A stretch of DNA of 8,659 nt from Desulfobacteraceae bacterium (GTDB lineage: Bacteria > Desulfobacterota > Desulfobacteria > Desulfobacterales > Desulfosalsimonadaceae): NCBI GenBank assembly GCA_024636355.1, contig JAGXHH010000042.1, positions 1 to 8,659 of the forward strand. The letters run 5' to 3'. Positions 6,233 to 8,659 of the stretch are shown here, piece after piece; position 1 is the stretch's first letter; the number at the start of each line of letters is the position of its first letter. The position numbers and the translations under genes were made by a program. Below the pieces are notes generated by a model, which worked only from the letters and a program-made list of their open reading frames with translations, was not told the origin of the DNA and did no database searches.

Positions 6233-6493
6233 CTACGCCGATTTCGACTCCGTATAAAAACCCTCTTTTCTCAAGAGGCTGTTGACGGTATCAGTGGGGA
6301 TTGCACCGTTATCGATCCAGTACGAAACCCGATCGGTCTTCAAAGTGACCTGCATCGGTTCGACCATCGGGTTATATGTCCCGACGGTTTCGAGGAAACG
6401 GCCGTCTCTCGGGAATCGGCCATCTGCCACTACAATTCGGTAAAAAGGCCGCTTTTTTGCGCCATGACGGGCCAACCTGATTTTCACTGCCAT
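6233..6493 (-). CDS. rpsP: 30S ribosomal protein S16
   Basis: S16 is a 30S assembly protein of the body domain. The 86-residue product has the full family pattern: MAVKIRLARHGAKKRPFYRIVVAD at the N-terminus, RDGRFLETVGTYNPM (29-43), and VSYWIDNGAIPTDTVNSLLRKEGF (56-79). ATG 6493 has AAGGAG 11 bases upstream, a slightly long but strong site. It begins 20 bases after ffh, the usual ffh-rpsP order, and is followed by a hairpin and khpA. Confidence 0.98.
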   Translation of the reverse strand: MAVKIRLARHGAKKRPFYRIVVADGRFPRDGRFLETVGTYNPMVEPMQVTLKTDRVSYWIDNGAIPTDTVNSLLRKEGFYTESKSA

Positions 6494-6513
6494 AAGTTCC
6501 GTTTCTCCTTTAG

Positions 6514-7848
6514 CTAGAAAGGCATCATGCCGCGGGACAATCCGCGCATCATCCCGCCCTTGTTAATTTTTTTGAGCATCTTCAAAACCTGGGTATAATT
6601 TTTTAAAAGCTTATTGACATCCTGAACCGTGGTTCCGCTGCCCCTGGCGATCCGTTTGCGGCGACTGCCGTTTATAATGTTGTGGCGTCGCCGTTCACTC
6701 GGGGTCATCGAATTGATAATGGCCTCAATCCTTACCAGTTCCCGGTCATCGATGTCTGCATCCTTAAACTGCTTGCTCTTGCTGACCCCCGGAATCATCT
6801 TGATGAGATCACTTATTGAGCCCATTTTTCGGACCTGCGCCATCTGGTCCCGAAAATCCTCGAGGGTAAATTCGTTTTTCCTGAGCTTCTTTTCCAGTGC
6901 TGCGGCATTTTTCTCATCGACAACGCTCTGGGCTTTTTCGATGAAAGAAAGCATATCCCCCATTCCCAGGATGCGTGAGGCCATCCGGTCGGGGTGAAAC
7001 GGCTCCAGGGCGCTCGATTTTTCACCGACGCCGATGAATTTGATCGGTTTTCCGGTAACCGCTTTGATGGAAAGCGCCGCCCCGCCCCGGGCATCACCGT
7101 CCATCTTGGTCAGCACCACACCGCCGATGTCGAGTTCCGCATCAAACGCCTGGGCGATATTGACCGCATCCTGACCGGTCATGGCATCGGCGACCAGAAG
7201 GATATCAGAAGGATTGACGGTCTTTTTGATCTCGGCGAGTTCGGCCATCAACGCCTGATCCACATGCAGCCGCCCGGCGGTATCCAGGATTATGGTATCA
7301 TACCCTTTGGCATGAGCTGCCGTTTTCGCCTGGCGGACAATCTGGACCGGATCCATATCGGTTGTCGATTCGAACACCGGTACCGAGAGCTGCCCGGCCA
7401 GCTTCTGAAGCTGGTCGATCGCCGCGGGACGGTATACGTCAACGGGAACCAGATACGGTTTGCGCCCCAGCTTTCGCAGGTGAAGGGCCAGCTTTCCCGC
7501 AGTTGTCGTCTTACCCGACCCTTGCAGACCGACGAGCATGATGGCGGCCGGTGACGGGCCGGAAAGATCGAGGTCCTCGTTTTTGGCGCCCATGAGGGCC
7601 GCGAGCTCTTCATTGACGATTTTGATAACCTGCTGTGCAGGCGTCAGACTCGTCAACACCTCCTGGCCGATGGCCCGGGTTTTAATATCGGCGACCAGTT
7701 GCTTGACCACTTTGTAATGGGCATCAGCCTCCAGAAGTGCCAGACGCACCTCGCGCAAGCCCTCCTCGATATTTTTCTCGGTCAGCTTGCCGTGGCCTTT
7801 GAGCTTCTTGAAAACCCCGTTTAACTTATCACTTAAATTATCAAACAT
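6514..7848 (-). CDS. ffh: Signal recognition particle protein Ffh (SRP54)
   Basis: Ffh binds signal sequences as they leave the ribosome and, with 4.5S RNA and FtsY, delivers them to the Sec translocon using GTP. The 444-residue product has an N-terminal helical bundle (about 1-88), a GTPase domain with GLQGSGKTTTAGK (107-119), DVYRPAA (137-143), DTAGR (189-193), TKMDGDARGG (247-256) and GVGE (273-276), and a methionine-rich M domain from about 296 to the end. The 4.5S RNA-binding segment is at 395-412 (SRRKRIARGSGTTVQDVN), and the tail ends GGMMRGLSRGMMPF. No SRP RNA gene was seen nearby. ATG 7848 is preceded by a modest CGGAA site. It is the first gene of the minus-strand cluster, so its upstream gap should hold the main promoter. 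Confidence 0.98.
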   Translation of the reverse strand: MFDNLSDKLNGVFKKLKGHGKLTEKNIEEGLREVRLALLEADAHYKVVKQLVADIKTRAIGQEVLTSLTPAQQVIKIVNEELAALMGAKNEDLDLSGPSPAAIMLVGLQGSGKTTTAGKLALHLRKLGRKPYLVPVDVYRPAAIDQLQKLAGQLSVPVFESTTDMDPVQIVRQAKTAAHAKGYDTIILDTAGRLHVDQALMAELAEIKKTVNPSDILLVADAMTGQDAVNIAQAFDAELDIGGVVLTKMDGDARGGAALSIKAVTGKPIKFIGVGEKSSALEPFHPDRMASRILGMGDMLSFIEKAQSVVDEKNAAALEKKLRKNEFTLEDFRDQMAQVRKMGSISDLIKMIPGVSKSKQFKDADIDDRELVRIEAIINSMTPSERRRHNIINGSRRKRIARGSGTTVQDVNKLLKNYTQVLKMLKKINKGGMMRGLSRGMMPF

Positions 7849-7888
7849 ATTTCCGCTTTAACATCTCCAGATCAAGACTAATCCGTTG

Positions 7889-7917
7889 AAATTAATATTT
7901 ACTCGTTGTCATGTCAA
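7889..7917 (-). promoter_or_regulatory. Candidate sigma-70-type promoter for the ffh cluster
   Basis: On the minus strand a perfect -35 hexamer TTGACA lies at 7917-7912. A -10 is less clear: ATTAAT at 7896-7891 (15-base spacer) or TAATTT at 7894-7889 (17-base spacer). The stretch upstream (7918-7960) is very AT-rich and could act as an UP element. It would place the start about 30-40 bases before the ffh ATG. Confidence 0.4.
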
Positions 7918-7972
7918 GCAGAATGATATAACATAACTAATAAAATAATTCGATTAATTGTTGGCAGCAATC

Positions 7973-8007
7973 AAAAAAAATACCGGCGCCGCAACTTGGC
8001 ATCCGGC
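7973..8007 (-). terminator. Terminator-like hairpin with T8 run upstream of ffh
   Basis: On the minus strand GCC (8000-7998) pairs with GGC (7990-7988) and CCGG (8006-8003) with CCGG (7986-7983) around an AT/G internal loop and the loop AAGTTGC, then TA and eight Ts (7980-7973). The stem is short and imperfect but GC-rich, and the T-run is strong. It could stop antisense transcription leaving rlmN before the ffh promoter. Confidence 0.35.
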
Positions 8008-8055
8008 AATAAATACCTACTTTAACAGCATTCGAACGCAAATAACACAAGATAC

Positions 8056-8659
8056 ATGAGACAACAATCAGAAAAATATAATATTACCGAACTCGACCGG
8101 GAAGAACTGGTCACCTGGTTTGAAGAAAAGGGGATGCGACCGTTCCGGGCCGATCAGGTCTTGTGCTGGCTATACGGCCGTGGCGCCACCTCTTTTGACG
8201 AAATGACGAATATCAGTAAAACGGACCGCGCTCACCTGCACGACCATTTCGTGATCCGGCCGCTGACCATCGCCGCGACGGAGACCGCCTCGGACGGTAC
8301 GCGCAAATTCCTGTTTGAACTCACCGATGGCAACCGGATTGAAACGGTACTGATTCCGGAACGCGACCATTATACCCTCTGCATCTCCACCCAGGTGGGC
8401 TGCGCCATGGGATGCCGGTTCTGCATGACGGCAAAAAGCGGGCTGATCCGCAACCTGACCCGAGGCGAAATCATTGGACAGGTTCTCGCCTGCCAGTCCT
8501 ATTGCACAGAGGACAAGCGCCTGACCAATCTCGTGCTCATGGGTATGGGAGAGCCGCTGGCAAATTATGACAATGTCATCCGGGCCGTCCGGGTGATCAC
8601 CAACGCCGAAAAAGGATTAGGGCTTTCCGTCCGCCGGGTGACGCTGTCAACGGCCGGAG
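8056..8659 (+). CDS. rlmN: Dual-specificity rRNA/tRNA adenine-C2 methyltransferase RlmN, 5' part only
   Basis: RlmN is a radical-SAM enzyme that makes m2A2503 in 23S rRNA and m2A37 in some tRNAs. The frame is open from ATG 8056 to the right edge (201 complete codons of a usual 350 or so). The N-terminal accessory domain includes FRADQVLCWLYGRG (30-43) and SDGTRKFLFELTDGNRIETVLIP. The radical-SAM cluster motif CAMGCRFC is present with C116, C120 and C123 to hold the 4Fe-4S cluster, followed by MTAKSGLIRNLTRGEIIGQ and the SAM-contacting GMGEP at 163-167. The second catalytic cysteine (about residue 350) lies beyond the window. ATG 8056 is the only start codon after an in-frame stop at 8023 and before residue 27; its Shine-Dalgarno is weak. 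It is transcribed away from ffh. Confidence 0.96.
   Translation, partial: MRQQSEKYNITELDREELVTWFEEKGMRPFRADQVLCWLYGRGATSFDEMTNISKTDRAHLHDHFVIRPLTIAATETASDGTRKFLFELTDGNRIETVLIPERDHYTLCISTQVGCAMGCRFCMTAKSGLIRNLTRGEIIGQVLACQSYCTEDKRLTNLVLMGMGEPLANYDNVIRAVRVITNAEKGLGLSVRRVTLSTAG

Larger units (their letters stand above)
7849..8055. other. Divergent intergenic region between ffh and rlmN
   Basis: This 207-base gap is markedly richer in A and T than the flanking genes, notably 7882-7980. It contains the candidate ffh promoter and the terminator-like hairpin described separately. For rlmN on the plus strand only a weak promoter can be proposed: TTGGCA at 7996-8001 and TACTTT at 8018-8023 with a 16-base spacer. 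I see no coding frame, tRNA or recognisable small RNA in it. Confidence 0.6.

Noticed and set aside
6994..7554. Open frame of 186 codons on the plus strand within ffh
   Set aside because: Antisense to the GTPase domain of ffh, which is fully intact on the minus strand.
7958..8012. Possible sigma-54 promoter around the two TTGGCA sequences
   Set aside because: The -24 half is present but no TTGC-type -12 element follows at the required distance in either case.
8170..8370. Small minus-strand frame of 66 codons inside rlmN
   Set aside because: It overlaps the plainly coding rlmN frame with its radical-SAM motif downstream; nothing supports translation on the minus strand.
1..8659. Search for a new defence, mobile or biosynthetic system
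   Set aside because: Nearly every stretch is accounted for by conserved housekeeping genes in a familiar order; no transposase, integrase, direct-repeat array or foreign-looking gene was seen.

Overview
The window looks like a chromosomal housekeeping locus of a moderately GC-rich Gram-negative bacterium. The gene set and order (ffh, rpsP, a KH-domain gene, rimM, trmD, a free-standing SPOUT methyltransferase, rplS, rnhB, yraN, rsmI, then an ADP-forming acyl-CoA synthetase) fit best with the Desulfobacterota (former Deltaproteobacteria). That placement is an inference from gene order and protein style, not from a phylogenetic marker.

Layout, right to left along the minus strand: ffh (7848-6514), rpsP (6493-6233), khpA (6172-5939), rimM (5931-5425), trmD (5412-4663), a TM1570-like SPOUT methyltransferase (4653-4087) and rplS (4019-3675). 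An intrinsic terminator at 3613-3584 follows. Beyond it are rnhB (3490-2873), yraN (2831-2460), rsmI (2467-1571) and the 5' 523 codons of a fused ADP-forming acyl-CoA synthetase (1569 to the left edge). On the plus strand at the right end, rlmN starts at 8056 and leaves the window after 201 codons. The 207-bp AT-rich gap between ffh and rlmN is divergent and should hold both promoters.

The genes form one theme: making ribosomes and tuning translation. Ffh targets nascent membrane and secreted proteins. S16 and L19 are ribosomal proteins. RimM helps 30S maturation, KhpA is a small RNA-binding protein, and TrmD, RsmI, RlmN and the TM1570-like protein are RNA-modification enzymes or likely ones. 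RNase HII and YraN belong to nucleic-acid upkeep. The acyl-CoA synthetase is metabolic and is joined to rsmI by a 1-nt gap.

I found no mobile element, CRISPR array, tRNA, rRNA, phage or defence system, and no clear sign of a new system. The most interesting items are the uncharacterised-substrate SPOUT methyltransferase, hairpins in the two gaps beside the ribosomal-protein genes, a terminator that cuts the cluster in two without an obvious promoter behind it, and a terminator-like hairpin upstream of the ffh promoter.
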